Part shown: piece by piece, positions 49,310 through 59,907 of the stretch
How positions within the stretch are numbered: the stretch's first letter is position 1
Layout of the letters: each line of letters starts with the position of its first letter
DNA from: Burkholderia territorii
GTDB taxonomy: Bacteria; Pseudomonadota; Gammaproteobacteria; Burkholderiales; Burkholderiaceae
DNA: 64,000 nt
Direction of reading: 5' to 3'
NCBI RefSeq assembly: GCF_902833055.1
Contig: NZ_CADFEJ010000003.1
Location: forward strand, 1-64,000
Program-made: the position numbers and the translations under genes
Notes under the pieces: generated by a model
Database searches by the model: none
What the model saw: the letters and a program-made list of their open reading frames with translations, nothing else
What the model was told of the DNA's origin: nothing

Positions 49310-50212
49310 ATGCAGAGCGTGTACGAGAAGCGTCGTGTTTTTCAAGCCGTAACGGCAACGTTTGCGGTGGTGGCTGCGCTGGGCCTGAGCGCATGTGGCG
49401 GCGGTGACGATGGTGGCAGCAGTAGCAATGCCGCATCGAGTGGCGCGTCGTCGAACGGAGCACAGTCGGGCAGCGCGTCGTCTTCGTCAGGGATTCGTGT
49501 GGAAGGGCAATCGCAATCGATCTCGAGCCAGGTTTCGACGGTTCGTGTTCTGATGCCGCCCGCGTCGTGGAATGGCGGGCAGATGCTGAACGGGAATTAC
49601 ACGCTGGCGGCCCTCTCTCAGCCTGTATCGACGCTCAAGGAGCAGGCGCCGGGTGCGTATGTCGCGATTCCGTATGGTTCGTCGGGCACGATCAAAACGC
49701 TGACGAAGGGGGTCGTGACGGACCTCGCTGGAAATGGCGACATCGCGATTGGCCGCTGGGCGGACGGCGCCGATTCGTCGGGCGCTACGTATAACGCCAA
49801 TCAAGGCCAGGTCTGGGCAGTCGGCGTACCGGTTGCAATCGATGTGACCTCCCCTGTGCAGATGCAATGTTCGCTCGCCTTTGCAACGCGTCCAACGTCG
49901 GCGGACGGCAATACGGCGCCGGGTTCGCTGGCTGGCGCTACGGCGACGCTGACGAGCGGAACGGACACGTTCGGCAATACGGCCATCAACTACACGTTGA
50001 ATCTGCAGTACTCGATCGGGAACGACCAGAACCAGTCGTTCGTCGGGACTTCTTCCGTCGGCCTCACGGAACTGAGCTCCAAAACGAAGTCGACTCTGAT
50101 GAGCACGGTCATGGGTTCGAATGCGAAGCAACCGTATCTGATCGTGTCGTACGGCATTCCGGCTACGACGACGGGCAACATCAACGGCTTGGTGGCACTG
50201 AGCTGCAAGTAA
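49310..50212 (+). CDS. Unrecognised lipoprotein between tpsB and tpsA
   Basis: 300 residues. A lipoprotein signal with LGLSAC places the lipidated Cys near 28, followed by GGGDD and a Ser/Gly/Ala/Asn-rich linker of about 40 residues. The rest (about 75-300) looks like a secreted beta-rich domain with TVRVLMPPASWNGGQ, AYVAIPYGSSG and two late Cys (one in VQMQCSLAFAT and one at the C-terminus). Ribosome site GAGGGA precedes the ATG at 49310. It lies 81 bp after tpsB and 71 bp before tpsA, so it is very likely co-transcribed. I know no family. A role in TpsA display or release is a guess from position. Confidence 0.8.
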   Translation: MQSVYEKRRVFQAVTATFAVVAALGLSACGGGDDGGSSSNAASSGASSNGAQSGSASSSSGIRVEGQSQSISSQVSTVRVLMPPASWNGGQMLNGNYTLAALSQPVSTLKEQAPGAYVAIPYGSSGTIKTLTKGVVTDLAGNGDIAIGRWADGADSSGATYNANQGQVWAVGVPVAIDVTSPVQMQCSLAFATRPTSADGNTAPGSLAGATATLTSGTDTFGNTAINYTLNLQYSIGNDQNQSFVGTSSVGLTELSSKTKSTLMSTVMGSNAKQPYLIVSYGIPATTTGNINGLVALSCK

Positions 50213-50283
50213 CGTGAGTGGGGCCGGTCGTTTGCGCGATGTGCGCAATGCCGGCCTGACATACATTCAAGAATAAAACGATC

Positions 50284-53200
50284 ATGAATTCCGGAATCTT
50301 TCGCTTGGTATTCAGTGCCGTGCGCGGCATGCTGGTGGCAGTTGACGAAAACGCGTCGGCGCATGGGGGCGGCGAGCGCTCTCGTGTACAACGTGCCGTT
50401 CGGCCGGCCGAGGATTCCGGGATCTCGATCTGGTTCGCGGCACGGGCGACTGTCTTTGCCGCACTCTGCACGTTTGGCATGCAGCCCCTCGTTGCGCAAG
50501 CGCAGGCTTCGCTACCGATCACGCCTGATCGAAGCGGTCCGACCCATCCGGTCGTGGGCGTGTCGGCATCAGGCGTGCCGCTCGTGAATATCACCGCACC
50601 GAAAAACGGCGTCTCGCTGAACAACTTCACGCAGTACAACGTGGGTACGAAGGGCGCGGTGCTGGTCAACAGCGGCCAGAATTCGCAAACGCAGCTCGCC
50701 GGCTGGGTCCAAGGCAATCCATTTCTCGGCAACAGCTCGGCGCGCGTGATCGTCAATCAGGTCACGTCGGGCAACCCCAGTCAATTGCTCGGACCGACCG
50801 AGATCGCAGGCAATCGCGCGAACCTCGTGGTCGCCAACCCGGCAGGCATCACCTGTTCGGGGTGCGGTTTCCTGAATGTGCCGCGTGTCACGCTGACGAC
50901 CGGCGTACCGACGTTCAATCCGGACGGCACGTTGGCGGGTTTCAATGTGACGCAAGGGCAGATCGGCATCGCCGGGGCAGGACTCGACGCGCACGGCAGT
51001 GCGATCGACCTGATTTCGCGTGCGATGACGATCAACGGTCAGGTGTGGGCGGACTCGATCAATGCGGTCGCGGGCGCGAACCGTGTCGACTATGCGAACA
51101 ATGCCGCGCAGGCCCAGTCTGGCACTGGCGCGGCGCCGGGTGTCGCAATCGACGTGCAGGCATTGGGTAGCATGTTCGCCAATAGCGTCCGGATGATCGG
51201 GACCGAGGCCGGTGTCGGGGTGCGAGATGCGGGGGCGGTCACGTCACTGACCGGCGATATTCAAGTCTCGAACAATGGCGATGTGACGATTGCGCCGACC
51301 GCACGTCTTCAGTCAGCCGCGAACACCCGGATCAATGGCGTCAACGTCGCCCAGCAAGGCACGATTGTCAGTACGCAGACCACCGATCTGAACGCGTCAC
51401 AGGCATTGTCGAATGCCGGAACGATTTCGTCGGGCGGCAATACGAACCTGACAGCCGCCACGTCGTTCAACAATAGCGGGCAGGCATACGCGGGGGCGGA
51501 TTCCGCCGGTAATCTCGTCGGCGGTGGCTCCGTCGCGGCACGCGCTGCGATCGTGACGAGCAGCGGCACGCTGGCAGCGGGTGACAACGTTAATCTGTTC
51601 GCAAACGACATCACGCTGGACCACGGGACCGTGAATGCCGCCAGCGCAGTCAACGTCACGGCGAATGGCACGCTGTCGAACGTCGCCGGCACGATGAGCG
51701 GCCAGAACGTGACGCTGAATGCGGGGCAACTGGTCAACGACTCGGGCATCATCAGCTCGCAGAACCTGGCGAACCTGACCGCGGAATCGGTATCGAACCG
51801 GTCCGGTACGTTGGCGGCCGATGCGTTGTCGCTGAACTCGTCCGGTGCGCTCGACAATACCCAAGGGCACATCACGGCGCGCACGGCGCAGATCGCTGCA
51901 ACCGACCTGACGAACGTGGCCGGTGAGATCGGCACGTCGACGGGTGCGTTGGCACTGACGGCGACCGGGAACGTAGCGAACGATAACGGGAAGATTGCAG
52001 GCGGCAACGGCCTCACGCTGACGGCGAATACGGTTTCCAACGCACAAGGCCAGATCGGCTCCGTGGCGGGCGACACCTTGCTCGATGTCACGCAATCACT
52101 GAACAACGTGAACGGCAAAGTTGCGTCCGGTAATGACCTGTCGATTCACACGGCCCATCTCGACAACTCGGCCGGATCGATCAGCGCACATGCGGCACAG
52201 ATCACAGCGGCCGATGTCGTGAATGCGGGCGGCAAGATCGGCGCTGCTGACGCACTGACCGTGGCGGCGACGGGCGACGTCTCGAATCAGTCGGGCTCCA
52301 TGGTCGGCGGCAACGGTCTGTGGGTGACGGCAAACAGCATTGGCAATGCGGCGGGCACGATCGGATCGGCCGCTGGCGACACGACGCTGCGTGCGACGCA
52401 GTCGCTGACGAACACTGGCGGCACGATGAGTTCGGCCAATGCGCTCACCGTCGCAAGCGACACAATCGACAACACGAACGGCAGTATGACGGCCGTGCAC
52501 GGTGCGCAAATCCAGACGGGGGACCTGGTCAATGCGGGTGGCCAGATCGGATCGACGTCGGACGCTTTGTCGCTGACTGCCACGCGCACGCTGTCGAACG
52601 ATAGCGGCAAGATGGTGGGGTCTACCGGGTTGACCGCAACCGCCGGCACGCTGAGCAACCGTGCGGGCCAGATCGGCACGTCCGCCGGCGACACGGCGCT
52701 GACCGTCTCTCGGGCACTCGACAATACGCAGGGCAAGATTACCACAGCTGGCGCGCTGAACACGCAGGCCGGTACGTTCGACAATTCGCAAGGCACAGTG
52801 TCGGCGGATGCGGCGAAGCTCACTGTAGCAGGCGCGTTGACGAATGCAGGCGGTACGATCGCGGCGACACACGACACGACCGTGACGGCGCAGACCGTGT
52901 CGAACCACGGTGGCACCATCGGTTCGGTTTCCGGTGCGTTGTCAGTGACAACATCCGGCACGACGGACAACGCAGGCGGCAAGCTGCTGGCGGCGGGCGA
53001 CACGACCCTGACCAATGCGGGATTGCTGAACTCGGGCGGCACGATCACGGGGGCGAACGTCACGCTTGCATCCGGACAAGGTGCGATCGACAACACGCTC
53101 GGCAAAATGGCGGCAAGTCAATCGCTGACGAGTCGGTCGGGGGCGTTGGATAACCGGTCGGGTTTGGTGCAGGCAACGGGAGCGGTCGACATCGATACGC

Positions 53201-56200
53201 ACGGCCAGACCCTCGACAACAGCGTGCTGGCAGGGCAGTCGGCCGGCGGTCAGGTTCTCGGCAAGGGCGTCACGCTGGCAACCGGAGCGCTGAACAATGC
53301 AGGGGGGGCCATCTCGTCGAGCGGCGCGGCGACCGTCAGCGCCGCATCCGTGACCAACGATGCGGGTTCGCTCGTGGCGGACGGTGCATTGGCAGTACGA
53401 AGCACCGGTACAGTGTCGAACGTGGCCGGCCAGATCGGCGGCAACAGGGATGTCACGGTGTCTGGTACGACGGTCGACAACACGCGCGGGGCCGTGCACG
53501 CGAGCGGCGCGCTGTCGGTGACGGGCGATACCATTCGTAATGCGCGGACCGGCAATTCGACGCTGCCGACGACGGCAGGCGTGCCGGGGCTGAGTGCCGG
53601 GATGGAGGGCGCAAGCGTTACGCTGAACGCCAATCAGGCGATCGACAATACGTCCGGCTCGATTCGCGCGGACAAGGATGTGAAGCTTACCGCACCGACG
53701 ATCGACAATACGTCGGGCAGCATTCAGTCGAAAGGTACGGCAACGTTGACAGCGTCGAGTACGCTGATCAACAGCCAGGGCGACATCAACGGCGGTCAGC
53801 AACTGACGATCTCGACCGGGACGCTCAACAACGACGGCAAGCTCCAATCGGCCGGCGACGTCAATGTGACGACGCAAGGCGATCTGACCAACACCGGCCA
53901 GATTCTGGCGGGCCATGATCTGACGACCACGGCTAGCCGTACGCTCGATAACAGCGGCACACTGTCGGCAGGCAATGTTGCCAATGTGAACGCCAATTCC
54001 ATTCGGAACCGCGCGACAGGCGAGATTTTCGGTGGAAGCGCTACGAACGTTCACGCGAACCAGTCGATTACGAACGAAGGTCTGATCGATGGCGGCACCA
54101 CGATGGTGACTGCCGGCGACACCGTGACGAACGCGGGCGGCCGAATCTATGGCGACACCGTCGCAGTCGGTGCGAGCACGGTGATCAACGACCAGAATGC
54201 CCAGGGCGTTGGTGGTGTAATCGCATCGCGTGGTGATCTCGACATCGGCGCGCAGACATTCAAGAACCAGAACAATGCATTGATTTACGCGAGCAACGAC
54301 ATTCGCGTCGGCGGCGCGCTGGATGCGAACCATCAGGCAACCGGCAGCGCGCAGATCGTGACGAACAATGGCGCGCAGATCGATGCGGGCCGCGACATCA
54401 CGATCAGCGCGAACCGGTTCGAGAATCTGAACTCGAACTTCCAGACTTCGAAGGTCACGACCGACAGTGGCAACCAGTTGTGGTATCAGGTGCCGGGCTC
54501 GACCGAGAAGATCGATCCGTCGACCGTTTATCTGTACCAGAAGAACAGTCAAGAAATTCATCCGGGCACGGATTACCAGTGGGCACTGGACGACGACCAG
54601 AAATTCATTCTGCTGCCGTCGACGAAATATCCGTTCGCCGAGTACGCGAAGTACACGATGAACGGGGTGGCCGGCAAAATCGACAACACGGCGTACGCCG
54701 CCGATTACTTTGGCTCGGGGGCGGCGGCGGCCCAGACTGGCGCGTATCGTACGGTGCCATCTGACATCTGGGCGACGTTCGGTGTGACGCCCCCACCCAA
54801 CGCAAACCCGGCGTGGGTCACGCAGGGGCCGTTCGCCATGACGGCGCCCGCCGCGCTAATTTTCGGACGAAGGGGCGTCGGCAGCGACTGGTTTTCCATC
54901 AAGGCCCCCACTGAAGCCGACGTAACGGGTGCAAAACCGAATCCCTTCGATCCGGCGAGCCCGTCGTGTCTGACCTCGACCAACGCGGCATGTGCGCCTT
55001 TCCAGCAGTGGTACAAGGCGACCGTTGCTGCCTATCAGAACCTGAATCAGGCGCTGGTCGGGTATAACGCTGACGTGGCGAGCCGCCTCGTCCAGACGTA
55101 CACCGTTTATACGGCCAACGTGACATCGACCAAGGATGTTGTCACGGCTTCGCAACCGGGCACGATTACGTCCGGTCGTAGTATCACGATCAATACCGCC
55201 TCGGGCGTCAACGACAAGAGTCAGATCGTGGCCGGTGACGGTAACAATCCGAAAAACGTACAGAACATTGGTGCGCAAGGCACGCAAACGTTCACGGGTT
55301 CAGGCCAGGCGATCTATACGTGGGTTCAGTCCGGCGGTGCGTTCAGCGGTGACGAGCGAGCAACCAGTTCGACCCCCTTCATGCCGGCAATTCCGGCGCA
55401 GACCATCGATCTGCCGGTGGTGCTGACCGATCCGAGCAAGCCGTCAAGTCCGATCAAGAGCGTGGTGGCAGCGACGTCCGTTGCGCAGGGCGCAAGCGGT
55501 ATGGGCGTGACGCCGGTGGCGGGCAAGGATATTGGCGGGCAATTGCTGGTCGGCTCCGGCGTGTCTGGTGTCGGTGCGGGGAACGTATCGGCCGTGAAGG
55601 CGAATGTAGGTGATGTCGTCGTGCGCACGGTGACGCCGAACACGCGTTTGCCCAACAACGCGCTGTATCAGGTCACGAGCGACCCCGGCAGCCACTTCCT
55701 GATCGAGACGGACCCGCGCTTTACCGATTACCGGAAATGGTTATCGAGCGACACGATGCTGGACGCACTCAAGGTCGATCCGAACACGGTTCTCAAGCGC
55801 ATCGGCGACGGCTTCTACGAGCAGCAACTGATTCAGCAGCAGATCATCCAGACCACCGGCCAGCGTTTCATTGGCGACTACACGGACAACCAGAGCGAAT
55901 ACGAAGCGCTGATGGCGAGCGGGGTAAAGGCGTCGCAGCAGTTCGGGCTGAACGTCGGTACGGCGCTGACCGACGCGCAGATGGCCGCGCTGACGAGCGA
56001 CATCGTGTGGCTGGTGAACCAGACGGTGACGTTGCCGAATGGTAGCCAGCAGACGGTGCTGGTGCCACAGGTCTATCTGCACGCGAACGCGGCGGACGTG
56101 ACGGGCGAAGGTACGATCATCTCCGGCAAGAACGTCACGGTAAATGCCGACGGTGCGTACAAGAACTCGGGCACGATCGCGAGCCGCAACGTCACGATCA

Positions 56201-59200
56201 TCCATGCGGATTCGATCGACAACAGCGGTACTGTGTCGGGCGGAACCGTGCTCGCGAGCGCGAATCAGGATCTCAATAATCTTGGCGGGTTGATTCAGGG
56301 CAATACCGTAGCGCTGTCGGCCGGGCGAGACCTCAACCTGGCGACTACGACGAGTTCGGCCACCACGAAGACCGGTAGTGCAACCGGTCTCGACCGTATT
56401 TCGACGATCAATGCTGGCAGCTTACAGGCGGTCGCCGGTCACGATCTGAACGCCAATGCGGCCGTAATCGCGACGACTGGCAATGCCGTAATGGCAGCCA
56501 ACAATGACGTGAATTTGAATGCGGTTCGTCAGAGCAGCCAGGACGCGGTGAAGTGGGATGCTCGCAACCACGCGGAACACTCGGCGTCGAGCGACACGGG
56601 TACGCAGGTCGCGACGGGCGGCAACCTGGCGATAGTGGCCGGCCATGACGTGAATGCGACGGCTGCATATGCCAACGCGCAGGGCGCAATTGGCGTGAGC
56701 GCCGGCCATGATGTCAACCTGAAGGCCGGTGAACAGAGCGCGAGCGCGAACGACGAGCACTATCACAAGGAAAACGGCTTCCTGTCGTCGAAATCGACGC
56801 ACACGATCGATTCGAGCAGCTACACCAATGCGGTTGGCACGACGTTGTCGGGCAGCACGGTTGCGGTGCAGGCTGGCAACGACCTGACGGCGAAGGCTGC
56901 AACGATCGCGGCGACCAACGACGTGAGCCTTTCTGCCGGCCACGACCTGACCGTCACGACGGCGGACACTGCCTCGAGCGAGTATCACTACAAGGATGTG
57001 AAGAAGTCCGGACTTGGTAGTGCGGGTGCCGGGATCTCGTATGGCACGAACCAGACGATCGATACCAGCCGCGATACGATGAAGGGTTCACAGGGCAGCC
57101 TGATCGGCAGCACGGACGGCAGCGTGTCGATGGTGGCTGGTAACAAGCTCCATGTGACCGGTTCGGACATCGTCGCCGGCCAGGACGTGACCGGCATTGC
57201 GAAGGAAGTGACGATCGATGCATCGCAGACGGATCGTCATCACGAAGAAACGCACGAGGTGAAGAGTTCGGGCTTCACGCTCGCGGTGAAGTCGCCGGTA
57301 ATCGACGCAATCCAGAACGTGAACCAGCAGGCGCAGGGCGCCGGCGGCAGCCAGGATGGGCGGGCGGCTGCGCTGCATGCGATCGCGGCGGCGGGCGGGA
57401 TGGCGGATCTTGTCGGTGCAACGGGCAGCATGACGAATGCGCTGAACGATCCGAAGGGCAAGGTCGAGGCGAAGGTGGAGCTGAGCTTCGGCTCGTCGTA
57501 CAGCAAGTCGACGTTCACCGAGAACAGCACGCAGAACAATGGCAGCAGCGTGAAGGCGGGCGGTACGGCCGCGTTCGTCGCGACGGGTGACAAGAACGCC
57601 GGGCAGGGCAACGTGACGATCCAGGGATCGGACGTGAGCGCGAAGGATGTGCTGTTGCAGGCGACCAACAAGGTCAATCTGGTCAACAGCACGGATACCG
57701 ACAGCACGCGTAGCACGAACGAGTCGAAGAGTGCGAGCGTGGGTGTCTCGTACGGCACAGGTGGGTTTGGCGTGTCGGCGGCAATGTCGCGCGCACACGG
57801 CGATGCGAACTCGGATGCGGCCACGCAGAACAATACGCACATCAACGCGAGCAATACGGCGACGATCATCAGCGGCGGCGACACCAATATCATCGGTGCG
57901 AACGTCAACGCGAACAAGGTGATTGCGGATGTCGGCGGTAACCTGAATCTCGCGTCGGTGCAGGATACGAGCCGCAGCGAGGCTCACCAGAGCAGTTCGG
58001 GCGGCGGATTCAGTGTTAGCCAGGGCGGCGGCAGCGCGAGTTTCAGCGCGCAGAACGGCCATGCGAGCGGTAACTATGCGGGCGTGAACGAGCAGGCGGG
58101 TATCCGGGCTGGCGATGGCGGATTCGACATCAGTGTGAAGGGCAACACCGACCTGAAGGGCGCGTACATCGCGAGCACGGCGACGCCGGACAAGAATCAG
58201 TTGACGACCGGCACATTGTCGTTTTCGGACATTCAGAACCATTCGGAATACGACGCCAGCAGCGTTGGTGTGAGCGCGGGCGGTGGCGTTGGCGACGGCG
58301 GCAACAACTATGCGACCCACGGTCCGACCACTGGCAAGAACACGGGCGGCGCATTACCGCTGTACGTGAACGAGAACGGCAGTAGCGATGCGACAACGCG
58401 AAGCGCGATCAGTGCCGGCAACATCACGATCACAGACAAGGCGAACCAGAAGCAGGATGTGACGACGCTGAATCGTGATACGTCGGGCCTGAATGGCACG
58501 GTTAGCAAGACGCCGGATCTGCAGCAGGTGCTGAGCAATCAATCGGATCTCATCAACGCGGCGCAGGCTGCATCGGAGGCGATTGCAAAGCAGATCGGCG
58601 ACTATGCGGACAGGAAGGAGAAAACCGCACGCGATGCGGCTGCCGCGACCGATGATCCGACGCTCAAGGCGCAGTATTTGCAGGACGCGAAGAACTGGGC
58701 CGAAGGCGGAGACAATCGTGTTGCTCTGCACATTGCAGGCGGTGCGCTGACCGGTGGATTGACGGCGGGCGGGCTGGGTGCGGCAGGCGGTGCAGCCGGT
58801 ACTGGAGTCTCGGCGAAGCTTGCTCCGGCACTGACGGAAATCGCGCAATCGATCAAGGACGCGGGGCCGACCGGCAACAAGAACGTCGACGAGCTGCTGG
58901 GTAACGTCGCGTCGAACCTGTTGGCCGGCGGCGCGGGTGCTCTTGTCGGCGGCGGGACGGGTGCGTTGACGGGCGCAGCAGTCGATCGCTTTAATCGTCA
59001 GTTGAATCAGGACGAGAAGAAGGCGATTCATGACAAGGCGAACGGCAACGCGGACGAGGAAAAGCGTCTGACACAGGCTGCGTGCTATCGTGTTCAGTGC
59101 TGGGCGGAGTTCTCGCCGAACAGTCCGCAGTGGCTGGCGAACTACGTGAACCCGATGGACGCGAAGGACCTCGCGCCCGAGTTGCAGTGGATCGATAGCC

Positions 59201-59907
59201 AGAAGGCGAACAAGGGACTGTTCGACTACACGCTGATTCAGCAAGCGAAGGACTTGGGGCTGAGTCAGGTCGACCAGTTCAAACGCGGCGTGCTGGGCTT
59301 CGGGGAAGACGCGAAGAACCTGCCGCGTGATGTGGCGAACTCGCGGGCGAAGCTGCCGACCGACGTGCAGCAGGGTGACGCGAACCCGCAAATTGACCCG
59401 AATGGTGGCGGCCCGAAGACGCCGAGCGGACCAGCGGGGGCCACGGTTGTTGTAGGGGCCGTGCCGTGCGGGCCGGGTGTCTTGTGTCCGACCGTGAACG
59501 TTGCCCCTGTCGTGACGCCCGGTGGGCCTATTTTGTCGAGTGGTGGAAATGGAGACGGTCAATCGAATTCAACGATTGGTGGAAAAAGCATTAGCGATCT
59601 TTCCGATGCGGGAAAATTGCCCGACCAATCAGATAAATCTGGGCAGTTGAGCGCGGCCGGTCGGGCCTTGCAGAAACATGGCGGGCGTACGGATAGCGCG
59701 TTTCCAACTGCAAAGGGCAATCCAGCAGCAATCAATGAACAAGGGCAGCAAATTGTTGATAGCATCTTGAATGATCCCGGACGTACAGTGACGCAGCGCG
59801 AGACAGGGCGCTTCGGTAACGTGATTGATATTACGGCAACTGATGGTCGAGGGGTGCGTTACTCTGTCGATGGTAAATTTATTGGTTTCTTGGAGCCGCC
59901 GAAATGA
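50284..59907 (+). CDS. Giant TpsA exoprotein, CdiA/filamentous-haemagglutinin family
   Basis: 3207 residues. The order is: extended signal-peptide region (1-28, FRLVFSAVRGMLVAVDENA), hydrophobic core about 48-66, cleavage near VAQAQA (about 76), TPS domain about 90-340 with NLVVANPAGITCSGC, FHA-1 repeats about 340-1380 including a 103-residue super-repeat, a non-repetitive domain about 1395-1930 at the receptor-binding/Tyr-Pro position of CdiA, FHA-2 repeats about 1930-2740, then a pretoxin region with Gly/Ala-rich hydrophobic stretches and FNRQLNQDEKK. No VENN or NxxLYN boundary is seen. The last 110 residues (LSAAGRALQKHGG ... GKFIGFLEPPK) are AT-richer and resemble toxin ends of RHS/CdiA proteins from memory. 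Stop overlaps the next gene. Confidence 0.92.
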   Translation: MNSGIFRLVFSAVRGMLVAVDENASAHGGGERSRVQRAVRPAEDSGISIWFAARATVFAALCTFGMQPLVAQAQASLPITPDRSGPTHPVVGVSASGVPLVNITAPKNGVSLNNFTQYNVGTKGAVLVNSGQNSQTQLAGWVQGNPFLGNSSARVIVNQVTSGNPSQLLGPTEIAGNRANLVVANPAGITCSGCGFLNVPRVTLTTGVPTFNPDGTLAGFNVTQGQIGIAGAGLDAHGSAIDLISRAMTINGQVWADSINAVAGANRVDYANNAAQAQSGTGAAPGVAIDVQALGSMFANSVRMIGTEAGVGVRDAGAVTSLTGDIQVSNNGDVTIAPTARLQSAANTRINGVNVAQQGTIVSTQTTDLNASQALSNAGTISSGGNTNLTAATSFNNSGQAYAGADSAGNLVGGGSVAARAAIVTSSGTLAAGDNVNLFANDITLDHGTVNAASAVNVTANGTLSNVAGTMSGQNVTLNAGQLVNDSGIISSQNLANLTAESVSNRSGTLAADALSLNSSGALDNTQGHITARTAQIAATDLTNVAGEIGTSTGALALTATGNVANDNGKIAGGNGLTLTANTVSNAQGQIGSVAGDTLLDVTQSLNNVNGKVASGNDLSIHTAHLDNSAGSISAHAAQITAADVVNAGGKIGAADALTVAATGDVSNQSGSMVGGNGLWVTANSIGNAAGTIGSAAGDTTLRATQSLTNTGGTMSSANALTVASDTIDNTNGSMTAVHGAQIQTGDLVNAGGQIGSTSDALSLTATRTLSNDSGKMVGSTGLTATAGTLSNRAGQIGTSAGDTALTVSRALDNTQGKITTAGALNTQAGTFDNSQGTVSADAAKLTVAGALTNAGGTIAATHDTTVTAQTVSNHGGTIGSVSGALSVTTSGTTDNAGGKLLAAGDTTLTNAGLLNSGGTITGANVTLASGQGAIDNTLGKMAASQSLTSRSGALDNRSGLVQATGAVDIDTHGQTLDNSVLAGQSAGGQVLGKGVTLATGALNNAGGAISSSGAATVSAASVTNDAGSLVADGALAVRSTGTVSNVAGQIGGNRDVTVSGTTVDNTRGAVHASGALSVTGDTIRNARTGNSTLPTTAGVPGLSAGMEGASVTLNANQAIDNTSGSIRADKDVKLTAPTIDNTSGSIQSKGTATLTASSTLINSQGDINGGQQLTISTGTLNNDGKLQSAGDVNVTTQGDLTNTGQILAGHDLTTTASRTLDNSGTLSAGNVANVNANSIRNRATGEIFGGSATNVHANQSITNEGLIDGGTTMVTAGDTVTNAGGRIYGDTVAVGASTVINDQNAQGVGGVIASRGDLDIGAQTFKNQNNALIYASNDIRVGGALDANHQATGSAQIVTNNGAQIDAGRDITISANRFENLNSNFQTSKVTTDSGNQLWYQVPGSTEKIDPSTVYLYQKNSQEIHPGTDYQWALDDDQKFILLPSTKYPFAEYAKYTMNGVAGKIDNTAYAADYFGSGAAAAQTGAYRTVPSDIWATFGVTPPPNANPAWVTQGPFAMTAPAALIFGRRGVGSDWFSIKAPTEADVTGAKPNPFDPASPSCLTSTNAACAPFQQWYKATVAAYQNLNQALVGYNADVASRLVQTYTVYTANVTSTKDVVTASQPGTITSGRSITINTASGVNDKSQIVAGDGNNPKNVQNIGAQGTQTFTGSGQAIYTWVQSGGAFSGDERATSSTPFMPAIPAQTIDLPVVLTDPSKPSSPIKSVVAATSVAQGASGMGVTPVAGKDIGGQLLVGSGVSGVGAGNVSAVKANVGDVVVRTVTPNTRLPNNALYQVTSDPGSHFLIETDPRFTDYRKWLSSDTMLDALKVDPNTVLKRIGDGFYEQQLIQQQIIQTTGQRFIGDYTDNQSEYEALMASGVKASQQFGLNVGTALTDAQMAALTSDIVWLVNQTVTLPNGSQQTVLVPQVYLHANAADVTGEGTIISGKNVTVNADGAYKNSGTIASRNVTIIHADSIDNSGTVSGGTVLASANQDLNNLGGLIQGNTVALSAGRDLNLATTTSSATTKTGSATGLDRISTINAGSLQAVAGHDLNANAAVIATTGNAVMAANNDVNLNAVRQSSQDAVKWDARNHAEHSASSDTGTQVATGGNLAIVAGHDVNATAAYANAQGAIGVSAGHDVNLKAGEQSASANDEHYHKENGFLSSKSTHTIDSSSYTNAVGTTLSGSTVAVQAGNDLTAKAATIAATNDVSLSAGHDLTVTTADTASSEYHYKDVKKSGLGSAGAGISYGTNQTIDTSRDTMKGSQGSLIGSTDGSVSMVAGNKLHVTGSDIVAGQDVTGIAKEVTIDASQTDRHHEETHEVKSSGFTLAVKSPVIDAIQNVNQQAQGAGGSQDGRAAALHAIAAAGGMADLVGATGSMTNALNDPKGKVEAKVELSFGSSYSKSTFTENSTQNNGSSVKAGGTAAFVATGDKNAGQGNVTIQGSDVSAKDVLLQATNKVNLVNSTDTDSTRSTNESKSASVGVSYGTGGFGVSAAMSRAHGDANSDAATQNNTHINASNTATIISGGDTNIIGANVNANKVIADVGGNLNLASVQDTSRSEAHQSSSGGGFSVSQGGGSASFSAQNGHASGNYAGVNEQAGIRAGDGGFDISVKGNTDLKGAYIASTATPDKNQLTTGTLSFSDIQNHSEYDASSVGVSAGGGVGDGGNNYATHGPTTGKNTGGALPLYVNENGSSDATTRSAISAGNITITDKANQKQDVTTLNRDTSGLNGTVSKTPDLQQVLSNQSDLINAAQAASEAIAKQIGDYADRKEKTARDAAAATDDPTLKAQYLQDAKNWAEGGDNRVALHIAGGALTGGLTAGGLGAAGGAAGTGVSAKLAPALTEIAQSIKDAGPTGNKNVDELLGNVASNLLAGGAGALVGGGTGALTGAAVDRFNRQLNQDEKKAIHDKANGNADEEKRLTQAACYRVQCWAEFSPNSPQWLANYVNPMDAKDLAPELQWIDSQKANKGLFDYTLIQQAKDLGLSQVDQFKRGVLGFGEDAKNLPRDVANSRAKLPTDVQQGDANPQIDPNGGGPKTPSGPAGATVVVGAVPCGPGVLCPTVNVAPVVTPGGPILSSGGNGDGQSNSTIGGKSISDLSDAGKLPDQSDKSGQLSAAGRALQKHGGRTDSAFPTAKGNPAAINEQGQQIVDSILNDPGRTVTQRETGRFGNVIDITATDGRGVRYSVDGKFIGFLEPPK
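51889..52818 (+). repeat. 103-residue (309 bp) super-repeat inside FHA-1
   Basis: Equivalent codons of the pattern AQI..xD(L/V).NAGG.IG fall at 51889, 52198, 52507 and 52816, exactly 309 bp apart. Each unit also carries an 'SN..GQIGS.AGDT' and an 'LDNTxGxI' segment. The bases have drifted but the register is unbroken. Confidence 0.8.
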
